From an uncultured Lachnospiraceae bacterium (GTDB lineage Bacteria > Bacillota > Clostridia > Lachnospirales > Lachnospiraceae), in NCBI GenBank assembly GCA_910587085.1, contig CAJUMC010000005.1:52751-116750 (forward strand): 64,000 nt of DNA, written 5' to 3'. A program made the position numbers and the translations under genes. Of the stretch, positions 36,471-45,252 are shown piece after piece (position 1 is the stretch's first letter; each line of letters opens with the position of its first letter). Below the pieces are notes generated by a model, which did not search any database, was not told the DNA's origin, and saw only the letters and a program-made list of their open reading frames with translations.

Positions 36471-36821
36471 TCAGCTCTGGCTTTTTTGGCCCTTCAGCCA
36501 TCCGATAAAGCTCAGCGCCTGCTTCTGCTGCTGCGGGTCCAGACGCCGGATATCCGTCTCCAGCTTCTCCTGAAGCCATTCCTGCGGAAGCGACGGCCCT
36601 GAGGCCGCATCCGCCCCCAGAAGCACCTCGTCCGGTGTCATATTCAGAGCATTGGCAATCTGCATCAGCACGTCGATGGAGGGGACGGAGCGTCCGCGCT
36701 CAATATTCGAGAGATAGCGCGGGCTCAGCTTTGCCTTTGCCTCCACCTCCGCCTGTGTCAAAAGCATTCTCCTTCTTTTCTGCGCAATTCTTCTGCCGAT
36801 TTCCGAATAATTCATGTACAT
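36471..36821 (-). CDS. XRE family helix-turn-helix regulator
   Basis: Small DNA-binding protein of 116 residues. HTH_3 domain at 3-65: NYSEIGRRIAQKRRRMLLTQAEVEAKAKLSPRYLSNIERGRSVPSIDVLMQIANALNMTPDEVLLG. The C-terminal tail (EWLQEKLETDIRRLDPQQQKQALSFIGWLKGQK) resembles tails of SinR-like or clostridial Xre proteins. The ATG at 36821 has GGAGGGG eight bases upstream; the frame extends further without a better site. It is the last gene of the minus-strand cluster, 52 bases after glf, and may be read through from it. Target unknown. Confidence 0.8.
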   Translation of the reverse strand: MYMNYSEIGRRIAQKRRRMLLTQAEVEAKAKLSPRYLSNIERGRSVPSIDVLMQIANALNMTPDEVLLGADAASGPSLPQEWLQEKLETDIRRLDPQQQKQALSFIGWLKGQKSQS

Positions 36822-36873
36822 GGAACACCCCTCCGTTCGTTTATTTTTCCTGTCTCCCGCCCTCTTTTGCAGC

Positions 36874-37971
36874 TCAGCGGCAGCCCAGCTCATCTCTGCA
36901 CAGGTCAAGCGCGCGGCGCACTACGGCGTCCATATTATAATAGCGGTATTCCGCCAGACGCCCGAGGAAATAAACGTTTTTCTCTGTCTCCATATCCTTC
37001 TGGTACAGCTCATACTGCGCTCTGCAGTCCGGCGTCGGGAACGGATAATACGGCTCGCCCTCCGCCTTCGGAAATTCCTTCATAATCGTTGTTTTCCGGT
37101 GCTGCTGCCCGGTCAGCTTCTTAAATTCCGTAATCCGTGTATAATCATAATCATTCGGATAATTGACAACGGGTGCCTCCTGGAAGGATTCCTGATTATA
37201 TGTTTCCATGACAAAATCTATGCTGCGATACGCAAGCCTGCCGTGCCGGCAGCCGAAATATTCATCTGCCGGGCCGGTATAAATCAGAGTTCCGAAACGA
37301 ATCTCCTTTCGGATTTCCGCAAAATCCGTATTCAGTAAAATACTGATATTCCTGTTCTGCACCATTTTCTCGCACAGCTTTGTATAGCCCTCACGAGGCA
37401 TCCCCTGATATTTATCCGTAAAATAGCGCGTATCCCGACTGAAGCGCAGCGGAATGCGGGAAATAACCGAGGTGTCGATCTCCGCCGGATCAAGTCCCCA
37501 CTGCTTTTTCGTGTAATTCTCAAAAAACTTCTGATAGATCTCCTCCCCCACTCTGGACAGCGCCACATCACGGCTTGTTTTAATCTCCTTCATCGGAATT
37601 GCCCGCGCCGCAATAAAATGCTGCATCTCCTCCAGCGTCATAGACATGTGATAAAGCCGGTTAATTGTCTCAAGTGTAATCGGCATTGGGATCAGATTCC
37701 CGTCCACCTGCGTCAGAACGCGGTGCCAGAAATCGTTCCACTTTGTGAAACGTCCAAGATATTCGTAAACCTCCCTGTCATTTGTGTGGAAAATATGCGG
37801 TCCGTAATTGTGAATCAAAATTCCGTCCTCATTATAGGAATCATAAACATTGCCGCCGATATGGCTGCGCTTTTCCACAACCAGAACCCTTTCATTTTTC
37901 TGCGCGGCAATCCGCTCGGCCACGGTCAGACCGGCAAGGCCGGCACCAGCTACGACATAGGGAAAATACAT
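36874..37971 (-). CDS. glf: UDP-galactopyranose mutase
   Basis: FAD enzyme converting UDP-galactopyranose to UDP-galactofuranose, the donor for galactofuranose polymers. The FAD-binding motif is VVAGAGLAGLTVAERIA at residues 6-22; then RSHIGGNVYDSYNEDGILIHNYGPHIFHTND (active-site loop), FWHRVLTQVDGNLIPMPI, FENYTKKQWGLDP and C-terminal FLGRLAEYRYYNMD. The ATG at 37971 has GAGGTGAG four bases upstream, giving 365 residues, the normal length; the frame extends ten codons further. With two GlfT2-like transferases and an ABC exporter in the same cluster, it implies a galactofuranose-containing glycan. Confidence 0.95.
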   Translation of the reverse strand: MYFPYVVAGAGLAGLTVAERIAAQKNERVLVVEKRSHIGGNVYDSYNEDGILIHNYGPHIFHTNDREVYEYLGRFTKWNDFWHRVLTQVDGNLIPMPITLETINRLYHMSMTLEEMQHFIAARAIPMKEIKTSRDVALSRVGEEIYQKFFENYTKKQWGLDPAEIDTSVISRIPLRFSRDTRYFTDKYQGMPREGYTKLCEKMVQNRNISILLNTDFAEIRKEIRFGTLIYTGPADEYFGCRHGRLAYRSIDFVMETYNQESFQEAPVVNYPNDYDYTRITEFKKLTGQQHRKTTIMKEFPKAEGEPYYPFPTPDCRAQYELYQKDMETEKNVYFLGRLAEYRYYNMDAVVRRALDLCRDELGCR

Positions 37972-38161
37972 AAGCTCACCTCTTTTATCAATAAAGAACA
38001 CATCTTAAATTTTCAGACAGCTTCCCTGCATCCATTCTCCTCCCGGCGGCAGAATCCGAACCGGTCAGGCGGCAATCATCTTCTTCCGGGCAGAAGTTTT
38101 ATAAAAACAGGCATAAGCCGGCCCTTTCAAAAACTGCCGTTCCTGTCTCACTGCCTCCGCC

Positions 38162-38677
38162 CTACTTAAATGCCCAGAACTTGCTGATCAGAAAATTCAG
38201 CGGCACGCTGATCAGCAGATTGATCACCGGCGCAAGGAATTCCGATACATGCAGGATCTGCACCCACAGCAGCAGTAAAATGCTGTTTAAAAACAGCCCG
38301 GTAAAGGAATAGGATATGTATGTTTTCAACAGAGTTCTCCAGACGGAACGCTTTTCTTCCTCCTTCTGCACGAAAACCTTTCTGCTGTTCCAGAAATACG
38401 ACCAGAGAACACTGAGCAGAAACGCAATCAGCTGGGCGATCAGATAATCCGTGCCTTCCCATATCCCGAGCTTCCGAAACAGAAGCAGGCTGAGAAGATA
38501 AAGGACATAGGATACGGCGGTGTTGCTGAGCCCGACCAGTCCAAACCTTACAAACTGCAGAAATGCGGCCTGTCCCTGTTCCGAGGGTTCTCTTCCCAGA
38601 AAACGGAAAAATATTCCAAGCACCCTGCAGGCCGCTTTTTCCGTTAACCGCCACAGTCTATTTCCGAGTTCCTGCAT
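38162..38677 (-). CDS. GtrA-like membrane protein
   Basis: Small polytopic protein (171 residues) of the GtrA/PF04138 family, proposed to flip undecaprenyl-phosphate-linked sugars. Four membrane segments: FLQFVRFGLVGLSNTAVSYVLYLL, YLIAQLIAFLLSVLWSYFWNSRKVF (with the conserved FxxNSRKVF-type motif), SFTGLFLNSILLLLWVQI and VINLLISVPLNFLISKFWAF. Overlaps the end of the upstream rfbG gene by 20 bases, so translationally coupled. A GtrB-like transferase and a GT-C-like protein follow the same order as in three-component glycosylation systems. Confidence 0.88.
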   Translation of the reverse strand: MQELGNRLWRLTEKAACRVLGIFFRFLGREPSEQGQAAFLQFVRFGLVGLSNTAVSYVLYLLSLLLFRKLGIWEGTDYLIAQLIAFLLSVLWSYFWNSRKVFVQKEEEKRSVWRTLLKTYISYSFTGLFLNSILLLLWVQILHVSEFLAPVINLLISVPLNFLISKFWAFK

Positions 38678-39749
38678 GCGCTGTTCCCTCTTTAAAATAC
38701 TCCCTGATCTGCGCCTCCATGCACTCCGTCACGTTGCCGCCGCGCCGGTAAACCATGCTCCATTCCACAGTTTTTTCCACAGCCTTTTCAATGTTCCAGT
38801 GCGGCCTCCATCCGAAGGTTTTCCGGATTTTAGAGCAGTCCAGCTTTAAAAAGCCGGCTTCGTGAGGGCCGCCGTCATACCGATTCAGCCACGCTGCGGC
38901 TTCTTTGGACGCCGCATTCCATTTTCTGCAGAACAGATCCACCAGCTCCCCGGTCGTCAGGCAATCCGCCTCCTCCGGCCCCACATTGTAACAGCCTGCA
39001 AGCCCGCCGTCCTTATACTGCGCTTCTGCAAGCATCAGATAGGCGGCAACGGGCTCCAGCACATGCTGATACGGCCTGGTGGAAAACGGATTCCGCACAA
39101 TAATATCCTCGCCCCGTGTAGCCGCGCGGATGCAGTCCGGAAGGATCCGATCCGCTGCAAAATCCCCGCCGCCGATTACATTTCCGGCCCGGGCCGTCGA
39201 AACCGCAAGCTCCCGATCCTGAAAAAAGGAATTTATGTAGCTGCCCGTGACAAGCTCCGAACAGGATTTGGAATTGGAATACGGATCGAAGCCGTTCAGT
39301 TCCTCGTCCTCCCGGTAGCCCCACTCCCACTCCCGGTTCCGGTACACCTTGTCCGTGGTCACGTTGAGAAAGGATTTCACGGAAGGCGTCTGCCGGACGC
39401 ATTCCAGCACATTGACCGTCCCGAGCACATTGGTTTCGTAGGTATAGACCGGCTCCCGGTAGGATTCCCGGACAAGCGGCTGCGCCGCCAGATGGATCAC
39501 GATTTCCGGCTGTGCCTGCTCAAATACATGTTTTAAATGCGCAAGGTCGCGGATATCGCCGGAAACAGAATTCATCTGTCTGTCCGGGCAGCACAGCTCA
39601 TACAGGCTTGTCCCCGAAGGCGCCGGAAGGCCGTAGCCGGTAATATCCGCCCCCGCCATCAGAAGCATCCGGCACATCCAGGACCCCTTGAAGCCGGTGT
39701 GCCCGGTAAGAAGGATTTTTTTGTTTTGGTAAAAAGAAAGATCGAACAA
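38658..39749 (-). CDS. rfbG: CDP-glucose 4,6-dehydratase
   Basis: SDR enzyme making CDP-4-keto-6-deoxyglucose. NAD-binding GHTGFKGSWMC (residues 16-26), HLAAQPLVRESYREPVYTYETNVLGT (family signature), catalytic DPYSNSKSCSE (YxxxK), and EADCLTTGELVD in the C-terminal half. 363 residues, standard. The start is a TTG at 39749 with AGGAGG eight bases upstream (MFDLSFYQNKKILLTGHTGFKG). A TATAAT box (39768-39773, reverse strand) lies just upstream and might be an internal promoter, but no good -35 is seen. Works between RfbF and RfbH encoded 11 kb upstream in the same cluster. Confidence 0.93.
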   Translation of the reverse strand: MFDLSFYQNKKILLTGHTGFKGSWMCRMLLMAGADITGYGLPAPSGTSLYELCCPDRQMNSVSGDIRDLAHLKHVFEQAQPEIVIHLAAQPLVRESYREPVYTYETNVLGTVNVLECVRQTPSVKSFLNVTTDKVYRNREWEWGYREDEELNGFDPYSNSKSCSELVTGSYINSFFQDRELAVSTARAGNVIGGGDFAADRILPDCIRAATRGEDIIVRNPFSTRPYQHVLEPVAAYLMLAEAQYKDGGLAGCYNVGPEEADCLTTGELVDLFCRKWNAASKEAAAWLNRYDGGPHEAGFLKLDCSKIRKTFGWRPHWNIEKAVEKTVEWSMVYRRGGNVTECMEAQIREYFKEGTAHAGTRK

Positions 39750-39786
39750 TACAGTTTCCTCCTGTTTATTATAGTACAGTGCTTTT

Positions 39787-41856
39787 TCAGTTTATCTCAG
39801 CTTCTGTTCTGCGATAAAAACAGAACCGGGTGCCTCCGAACTCCCATACCGCTTCCGCAGAATGCGTTTCATAAAAGCCGTTCAGAGCCCCTCCCAGATA
39901 GACATTAAGACTGCCGACATCTGCATCGTTTACAAATACATCTCCCGAGCTGCATAACCACTCCACTACATAATCATGCGCTTTTTCCGAGGCCACGGCA
40001 AAATCAGGCATGTCAATGCCATAGTAGCCCGTATCCCGCCCCAGAAAACTGTAAATCTGCGACACACCCGTACCGATTCCCGGAGTATTTTCCGGCAGTA
40101 CGGCAGTGATCTCCGAAAGTATCCCTTTTATGCCGTTCATATCCCGGTTTCCTTCCCTTACGGATTCCACAAAAAAATACTGGCTGACCGTCATGAAATC
40201 CAAAGTCAGAACAAAAGCAGCTGCAATCGTCGCGAACGCACGTAAAATGCCGTTTCCAAATTTATTTTCATGCCAGATATCCGACCGCATTGCATATTCT
40301 GTTAAAAACATTAATATAATTGCCGAGACAGGCAGTACAATATATAGATTTCCGTAGACGGAACGATTGACAAAATAGATCATCTGCACCGCACACAGGA
40401 TAACACAGCCTGCCAGAACTACCAGCTTTGTATCTTCTCTCGGCCTTCCGCACAGATTCGTGCTCAGCAGAACTGCCGCAATTGATACACAAAACAGTCC
40501 CAGAACCAGCATCCATGCACTTGGCATTGCGCCCAGATCAATATTCAGGCTGTTCATATACGGGTTTCCCAAATACGGGAACAATAATTCCCGCAATCCA
40601 AGCAGCGGTCCGCCGGCAAGCAGATTATAGCATTCCACGATAAAGACAGCTCCCAGCATGGCTACGGGAATCCATACCAGATTTTTCAGCGCCTTTTTCC
40701 ATCCGGAAAAGTCCATAAAGGAGTGCCGCTGCAGCTGGTAAACAATTTCACTTCCCGCATAGGCCGCGACGCAGGCCAGCCCGGTTTCCAGATTCCACAC
40801 AATCGCCAGAGACGATAGGATACAGCCGGGCAGATGGTATCGGAAGCTTCTTTTACCGTTTTTCTGTTTCCATGTAATATAAGCCAGCATATAACCCGCA
40901 AAAAGTACCCGATGCGGCCATATCTGCAGATAAATATTTGAAAAAAACAGATTAAAAGCCCGGATAACCGCCAGACAGCCAATCAGTTTCAGCCCTGTTG
41001 ACTTCACCATACCCTCCATTACATAAAAATAACAGATAAGGCTGGTGATCATTATAACAGACATAACTGCCATAAAACTCTGAAAGCTTCCACCCCCCCC
41101 CCATATTTTTACTAATGGTGCGGCAAGTATCCCGTAAAATCCATATACCCCGCAATTTATCTCACTGTACGGCTGCAGATGCAGAACTCGATAAATCGAA
41201 TGGAAATAGGCATCCGTATGATAGAGATTGTACCATGAGGCGAACGGGTTGGGCTGATACAGCGCATAAGCTGCCGTCAGAGCCAATGCAAGGTAAAGCG
41301 GCGTCAGCTTTACCTGACAAGCCGTTCTCGGTCTGCGGATAAATATGCGCACCTGTATGATGCAGATCACTGCAACCAATAAAAACAGGTTCTCGATTTT
41401 TTTCGTAATATGCCACGGCAAATAAAAGGAACCTGCATCTGCCACAAACGGTTCATAATAAAAAACACTGATCAGGGCTGCCGCAAGCGCAAGAGCGGTA
41501 ACTCCTTCCAGAACAATCTCCCGCGCCCCATCCTCCGTACATGTCCTGTTCTTCCACCGGCGGGAAAAAACAGTACAGAAAATCGGCATCGTGACAGCTG
41601 CAAGGATAATTGCCGAAATGTAATAGACAATATCATGGTTGATTCCTTTTGTCTTCTCACGGAAAAATCCCCATCGAATCCAGCAGAGCCCCCAGAGAAT
41701 TTCCAGCGCCAGTACTGCTCCGACAGCTGCAAATGCTGCATATCTGTTTATGGGATTCCTTTCCTTACACGGCTTCTCTGCGGATATTCTCCTGTTCGGA
41801 CAGACTATTTGTCCGAGTGCCGGCAATATCGCAGTTTTCTTCCGTTTCTTTTTCAT
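39787..41856 (-). CDS. polytopic membrane protein, probable GT-C type glycosyltransferase, with G10 tract
   Basis: Membrane protein of about 689 residues with roughly 12-14 predicted helices and a soluble C-terminal part. Near the first large outer loop it carries NLYHTDAYFHSIYRVLHLQPYSEINCGVYGFYG, reminiscent of the acidic/His loop motif of GT-C enzymes that use lipid-phosphate sugars; overall family not recognised. Codons for residues about 252-255 are a run of ten G (41093-41102), read in frame as WGGGGSF. A gain or loss of one G would truncate the protein at about one third. No start exists after the stop of the upstream gene: the frame opens at ATG 41856 (or TTG 41865), overlapping that gene by 92 bases. 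Lower GC than the flanking rfb genes. Confidence 0.65.
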   Translation of the reverse strand: MKKKRKKTAILPALGQIVCPNRRISAEKPCKERNPINRYAAFAAVGAVLALEILWGLCWIRWGFFREKTKGINHDIVYYISAIILAAVTMPIFCTVFSRRWKNRTCTEDGAREIVLEGVTALALAAALISVFYYEPFVADAGSFYLPWHITKKIENLFLLVAVICIIQVRIFIRRPRTACQVKLTPLYLALALTAAYALYQPNPFASWYNLYHTDAYFHSIYRVLHLQPYSEINCGVYGFYGILAAPLVKIWGGGGSFQSFMAVMSVIMITSLICYFYVMEGMVKSTGLKLIGCLAVIRAFNLFFSNIYLQIWPHRVLFAGYMLAYITWKQKNGKRSFRYHLPGCILSSLAIVWNLETGLACVAAYAGSEIVYQLQRHSFMDFSGWKKALKNLVWIPVAMLGAVFIVECYNLLAGGPLLGLRELLFPYLGNPYMNSLNIDLGAMPSAWMLVLGLFCVSIAAVLLSTNLCGRPREDTKLVVLAGCVILCAVQMIYFVNRSVYGNLYIVLPVSAIILMFLTEYAMRSDIWHENKFGNGILRAFATIAAAFVLTLDFMTVSQYFFVESVREGNRDMNGIKGILSEITAVLPENTPGIGTGVSQIYSFLGRDTGYYGIDMPDFAVASEKAHDYVVEWLCSSGDVFVNDADVGSLNVYLGGALNGFYETHSAEAVWEFGGTRFCFYRRTEAEIN
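41093..41102 (-). repeat. poly-G tract (10 G on coding strand) in the GT-C-like gene
   Basis: Ten consecutive C on the plus strand. On the coding strand TGGGGGGGGGGT keeps the frame; tract length changes would shift it. Confidence 0.9.
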
Positions 41857-42805
41857 CGCTCTCAAAGTTAATTCTCTCCTCCTCTATCACCAGCGGCCGT
41901 TTCATAATCCTTTTGTTCATACTTAATATGTATTCCCCCAGCAGCCCGATAAAGAAGATCTGCACCGAGCCGAGAATACATACAGCCAGCAGCACGGGAA
42001 TCGTTCCGGCCACAAACCTTTCCCAATGGATCAGCTTCATAATCAGATAAGCAAAAGCGATCATCAGACTGATTCCGGAAAGAACCGAGCCGATAATGGT
42101 TGCAATCCTCAGACCGACTTTGGTATAGGATGTAAAACTGAGCATTGCCGCATCATACAGAGTCGCCCAGTTGTTGTGCGTTTTTCCCGCAGCCCTCTTC
42201 TGCTGTTCATAAGGGATATCCTTCCGCCGGAATCCAAGCTCCGCCACTATCCCCCGCAAAAAGGGAGTCGGATCATCCAGGTTTCTTAAAACCTCAAGAA
42301 AACTTCGGTCATACAGGCCAAATCCGGTAAAATGCTCAATCTGCTCTATATCCGACATCCTTTTAATTGTCCTGTAATAGCACGTCCGCAGAAACCGCAT
42401 TGCCTTATTTTCTCTGCTTGCGGTTTTGATGCCGCAGACAATTTTATAGCCATGTTCCCACTCCTCTACAAATTCCGGTATCAGCTCCAGCGGGTCCTGA
42501 AAATCGCAGGCAACCAGAATGGCGCAATCCCCTGCCGCCTGGCACATTCCGTAGTAGGGGGAATTGAACTGCCCGAAGTTTTTCGCGTTGAATATTGCTC
42601 TCACCCGGGCATCGCCGCTGCAGATTTCCCGCAGGTGTTCCCTGGTTCGATCCCTGGAATCGTTATCAATAAACAGAATTTCATAGGAATACTCTGCAAG
42701 TTTCGCTTTTAATATTTCTTTTGTTTTACGATACAGCTCTCTGACATTCTCTTCCTCGTTATAACATGGTATTACAATACTGATTTTTTTTGCGCTGTCC
42801 GCCAC
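41765..42805 (-). CDS. GT2 glycosyltransferase, GtrB/DPM1-like
   Basis: Membrane-bound GT-A transferase of 346 residues that most likely moves a sugar onto undecaprenyl phosphate. Catalytic domain: ISIVIPCYNEEENV (9-22), DNDSRDRTREHL, the acidic CDFQDPLELIPEF and GFGLYDRSFLEVL. Two C-terminal membrane helices (IATIIGSVLSGISLMIAFAYLI and IPVLLAVCILGSVQIFFIGLLGEYI) are typical of GtrB/ArnC/DPM1-like proteins. The C-terminal 40 residues are polar and their DNA also encodes the start of the next gene in another frame. Together with GtrA (38162) and the GT-C-like protein downstream it forms a likely three-component decoration system. Confidence 0.85.
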   Translation of the reverse strand: MADSAKKISIVIPCYNEEENVRELYRKTKEILKAKLAEYSYEILFIDNDSRDRTREHLREICSGDARVRAIFNAKNFGQFNSPYYGMCQAAGDCAILVACDFQDPLELIPEFVEEWEHGYKIVCGIKTASRENKAMRFLRTCYYRTIKRMSDIEQIEHFTGFGLYDRSFLEVLRNLDDPTPFLRGIVAELGFRRKDIPYEQQKRAAGKTHNNWATLYDAAMLSFTSYTKVGLRIATIIGSVLSGISLMIAFAYLIMKLIHWERFVAGTIPVLLAVCILGSVQIFFIGLLGEYILSMNKRIMKRPLVIEEERINFESDEKETEENCDIAGTRTNSLSEQENIRREAV

Positions 42806-42825
42806 CGTATCTCACCGCCCTTCTA

Positions 42826-43734
42826 TCATGCTTTCATTTCCTTCATGATTTGTAAAATGCCTTCTGAAAAATCGACTTCCGGATTCCAGCCCAGGAACTT
42901 CCGGATTTTTCCGATCTCCGGCTCAAGCGCCGGGGAACCTTCCGGATTCGCTTTTGTTTTTCCAAGTTCATAACGTCCTGTCCGATTGGATAAAGTGTAT
43001 ATTTCCTCAACAAAATCCTTCAGCGGCCGGGTGTCCGCGCCGGCCACGTTATAAATCCCGTCCATCGCTTCACAGTGCACTATCTGCATAATGGCACGGA
43101 CAAAATCATCAATATGGAGATAATTCCATTTCTGAGAACAGCTTCCCAACAGAATATTTTCCCCGCTGTTAAATGCTTTCACACAGCTGCTCACCAGAGA
43201 GGAAGCGCGATCTCCCGGTCCGTATACGCTGAATATTCGCAGATGTACAAAGCGGATTCCCTTTCTCTTCAGAAACTCTTCTGCTCTCCTGGAAAATTCC
43301 AGCTTGGCCTTTCCGTAAGCAGATACCGGGCAGCATTCCGTATTTTCGGCGATCTTTCCATGAATGCGGCCGTATTCCGCCTGAGAACCGGAAAAAATAA
43401 ATGACCCGCACCCAAGCTTTTCACAGATCCTCAGGGCATCCATGGAATAGGAAATGTTCCGGCTCTGTATGCTGTCGTCCGCTCTGCCGGCGTACCCCGA
43501 ACCATCCCAGGCAAAATGTATAAAAACATCCGCCCGGTCGGTCTCTTTGCAGAACTTGTCCAGCTCGCCCAGATCACCGTAAATATAGCGTATATTGCTG
43601 TTTTTCGGAAGCTGCGCAAGCGAAGAAGAGGATTCTCTTACCATTGCGTATATCGTATGCCCTTCCTGTGCCAGACTGTTCAACGTATTCCTGCCAAGAA
43701 AGCTGGTCGCCCCCGTCATTACTATTGTTTTCAA
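42826..43734 (-). CDS. NAD-dependent epimerase/dehydratase (sugar nucleotide reductase, RfbJ/YerF-like)
   Basis: Extended SDR of 302 residues. NAD(P) motif TGATSFLGRNTL at 8-19, DVFIHFAWDG, catalytic Ser in FSGSQAEYG and Tyr/Lys in SAYGKAKLEF, then HLRIFSVYGPGD and NYLHIDDFV. In CDP-sugar clusters such proteins reduce the 4-keto (RfbJ, abequose) or branched acetyl group (YerF, yersiniose); this is inferred from context. The start is TTG at 43734, with AGGAGG six bases upstream, giving MKTIVMTGATSFLG; the GTG at 43749 has no site. Directly after the alcohol dehydrogenase gene. Confidence 0.82.
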   Translation of the reverse strand: MKTIVMTGATSFLGRNTLNSLAQEGHTIYAMVRESSSSLAQLPKNSNIRYIYGDLGELDKFCKETDRADVFIHFAWDGSGYAGRADDSIQSRNISYSMDALRICEKLGCGSFIFSGSQAEYGRIHGKIAENTECCPVSAYGKAKLEFSRRAEEFLKRKGIRFVHLRIFSVYGPGDRASSLVSSCVKAFNSGENILLGSCSQKWNYLHIDDFVRAIMQIVHCEAMDGIYNVAGADTRPLKDFVEEIYTLSNRTGRYELGKTKANPEGSPALEPEIGKIRKFLGWNPEVDFSEGILQIMKEMKA

Positions 43735-43749
43735 TCTCTGCCTCCTCAC

Positions 43750-44820
43750 TCAGGCTTCACAGTGCACCATAACCTTAATCAAATCCGAAGGCTTGTCCCG
43801 CATCATGCAAAGAGCTTCTTCCACCTTATCCAGCCCGTACAGATGATGAGTAATTAGCGGCTGCGGGTCCAGACGGCCGAAGCGCACCATTTCCATTATC
43901 CTCTCCGCCCGGGCGCGGCCGCCCCTGGCCAGCTCCAGATGCAGCGTTTTCCCGCACATTCCCCTGCCTCCCGAAAAAATCGGCAGCGGCAGAAAGCCGG
44001 TTCCTCCAAAGTAGTTTACATTGGAAATGGTTCCAATCCCATAGCGCGTCATATCAAAGGCCTGGGCCAGAACTTCCGCATTTCCTCCCGCGATAATCGT
44101 ACTGTCAGCACCGACGCCGCGCGTCATCTCTTTCACCTGATCCGCGATGTTCCCGTTCTTATAGCTTATAATGTCCGTTGCGCCGTATTGCCGAGCCAGC
44201 TTCGTGCATACCGGCCGGGTGCCGACGGCAATAATCCTTCCGGCGCCGGACAAGGCCGAGCCCGCTACCGCCATCAGCCCGATGGGGCCGATCCCTATCA
44301 CACATACGGTATCGCCAAATCGGATATTGGCATATTCTGCCCCTGTAAAGCCGGTTGTCACCACATCCACGCACATCAGCGCCTGCTCCTCCGACACGCC
44401 GTCCGGGATATGTGCCAGCGTAGTATCCGCATCCCGGATCAAAAACTGTTCCGCAAACACTCCAGGCTGCGTCCTGCCAAGCTGATGGCCGGAAAATGGA
44501 GCCCCGGCGTGCCGGTCGTTCCCTTCCTGAATACCGATCTCCCTCCAGTCCGGCGTAATTGCAGGTACCGCCACTCTGTCTCCCGGCCGGAAATCTCTAA
44601 CGTATTCTCCGACCTCTGCAACCTCTGCGATCGCCTCATGTCCAAGCACCTGGTCAGGTATTTTCGGCGTCCCTCCTCCGAAAACCGTATGGACATCGGA
44701 GGAACAGGGCGCAACCGCAATCGGCCGCAGAACAGCTCCCCATGGCGTTACCTTGGGTTTCTTAACATCGGACCACAAAACTTGTCCAGGCCCGGCAAAT
44801 ACAAAAGCTTTCATTGTCAA
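43750..44820 (-). CDS. zinc-dependent medium-chain alcohol dehydrogenase
   Basis: MDR-superfamily oxidoreductase, 356 residues, close in pattern to the NADP-dependent secondary alcohol dehydrogenases of Thermoanaerobacter and Clostridium beijerinckii. The single catalytic zinc ligands are present at Cys39 (VAPCSSDVHTVFGG), His61 (VLGHEA) and Asp152 (CVDVVTTGF); the cofactor motif is VIGIGPIGLM. It lies between the methyltransferase and the SDR in the sugar cluster, stop and start within 15 bases of the SDR. A secondary alcohol dehydrogenase could reduce a ketone on a branched sugar (acetyl to hydroxyethyl), or may be a general enzyme captured by the cluster; the first is speculation. Confidence 0.85.
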   Translation of the reverse strand: MTMKAFVFAGPGQVLWSDVKKPKVTPWGAVLRPIAVAPCSSDVHTVFGGGTPKIPDQVLGHEAIAEVAEVGEYVRDFRPGDRVAVPAITPDWREIGIQEGNDRHAGAPFSGHQLGRTQPGVFAEQFLIRDADTTLAHIPDGVSEEQALMCVDVVTTGFTGAEYANIRFGDTVCVIGIGPIGLMAVAGSALSGAGRIIAVGTRPVCTKLARQYGATDIISYKNGNIADQVKEMTRGVGADSTIIAGGNAEVLAQAFDMTRYGIGTISNVNYFGGTGFLPLPIFSGGRGMCGKTLHLELARGGRARAERIMEMVRFGRLDPQPLITHHLYGLDKVEEALCMMRDKPSDLIKVMVHCEA

Positions 44821-44939
44821 CTCTCCCCCGTTGTCAATTCTACCAAAGCTGAATTCTTCAGAAGCTGGATTCTCCCGAAATCTAAAATCTCATTTTCCTT
44901 CGGTTTCTGTAATCTCCGAATCTTCAGATCTATAGATCT

Positions 44940-45252
44940 TTATATTTTGTGATCTTCATATCTCTGAAGTCTTTCCCCCGTAACGGCAGCAATCTCCACT
45001 CTGGTTCCAAATTTTTCTCTGATAATTCCTGCAATCTCTCCGGTATATCCCGGGGCGATGATTATAATCTGATCTACCGGCCGGCTCAGCGCCTCATCCG
45101 GCGAAAGAATCGGGATATGGGATACCGGCGCGTATCTCCCCTGCTTGAACGGGGCGGAATCTATGATGTATTCTACCTTTTCTGCAAGGCCTGCGGCCGC
45201 CGCCAGGGTAAATCCCTGATGGCTCGCCCCCCAGAGAGCGGTTTTTTTCTTA
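44940..45252 (-). other. displaced C-terminal domain of the sugar C-methyltransferase
   Basis: In the frame one base away from the methyltransferase stop, the reverse strand reads KKKTALWGASHQGFTLAAAAGLAEKVEYIIDSAPFKQGRYAPVSHIPILSPDEAL...RVEIAAVTGERLQRYEDHKI then TAA at 44940. This is the C-terminal domain of TylC3/NovU-type C-methyltransferases, with the typical KQGRYxPxxHIPI motif. It has no start of its own. It becomes part of the protein if the adjoining G10 tract has 9 or 12 G, giving about 406 residues, the normal family length. Confidence 0.85.
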
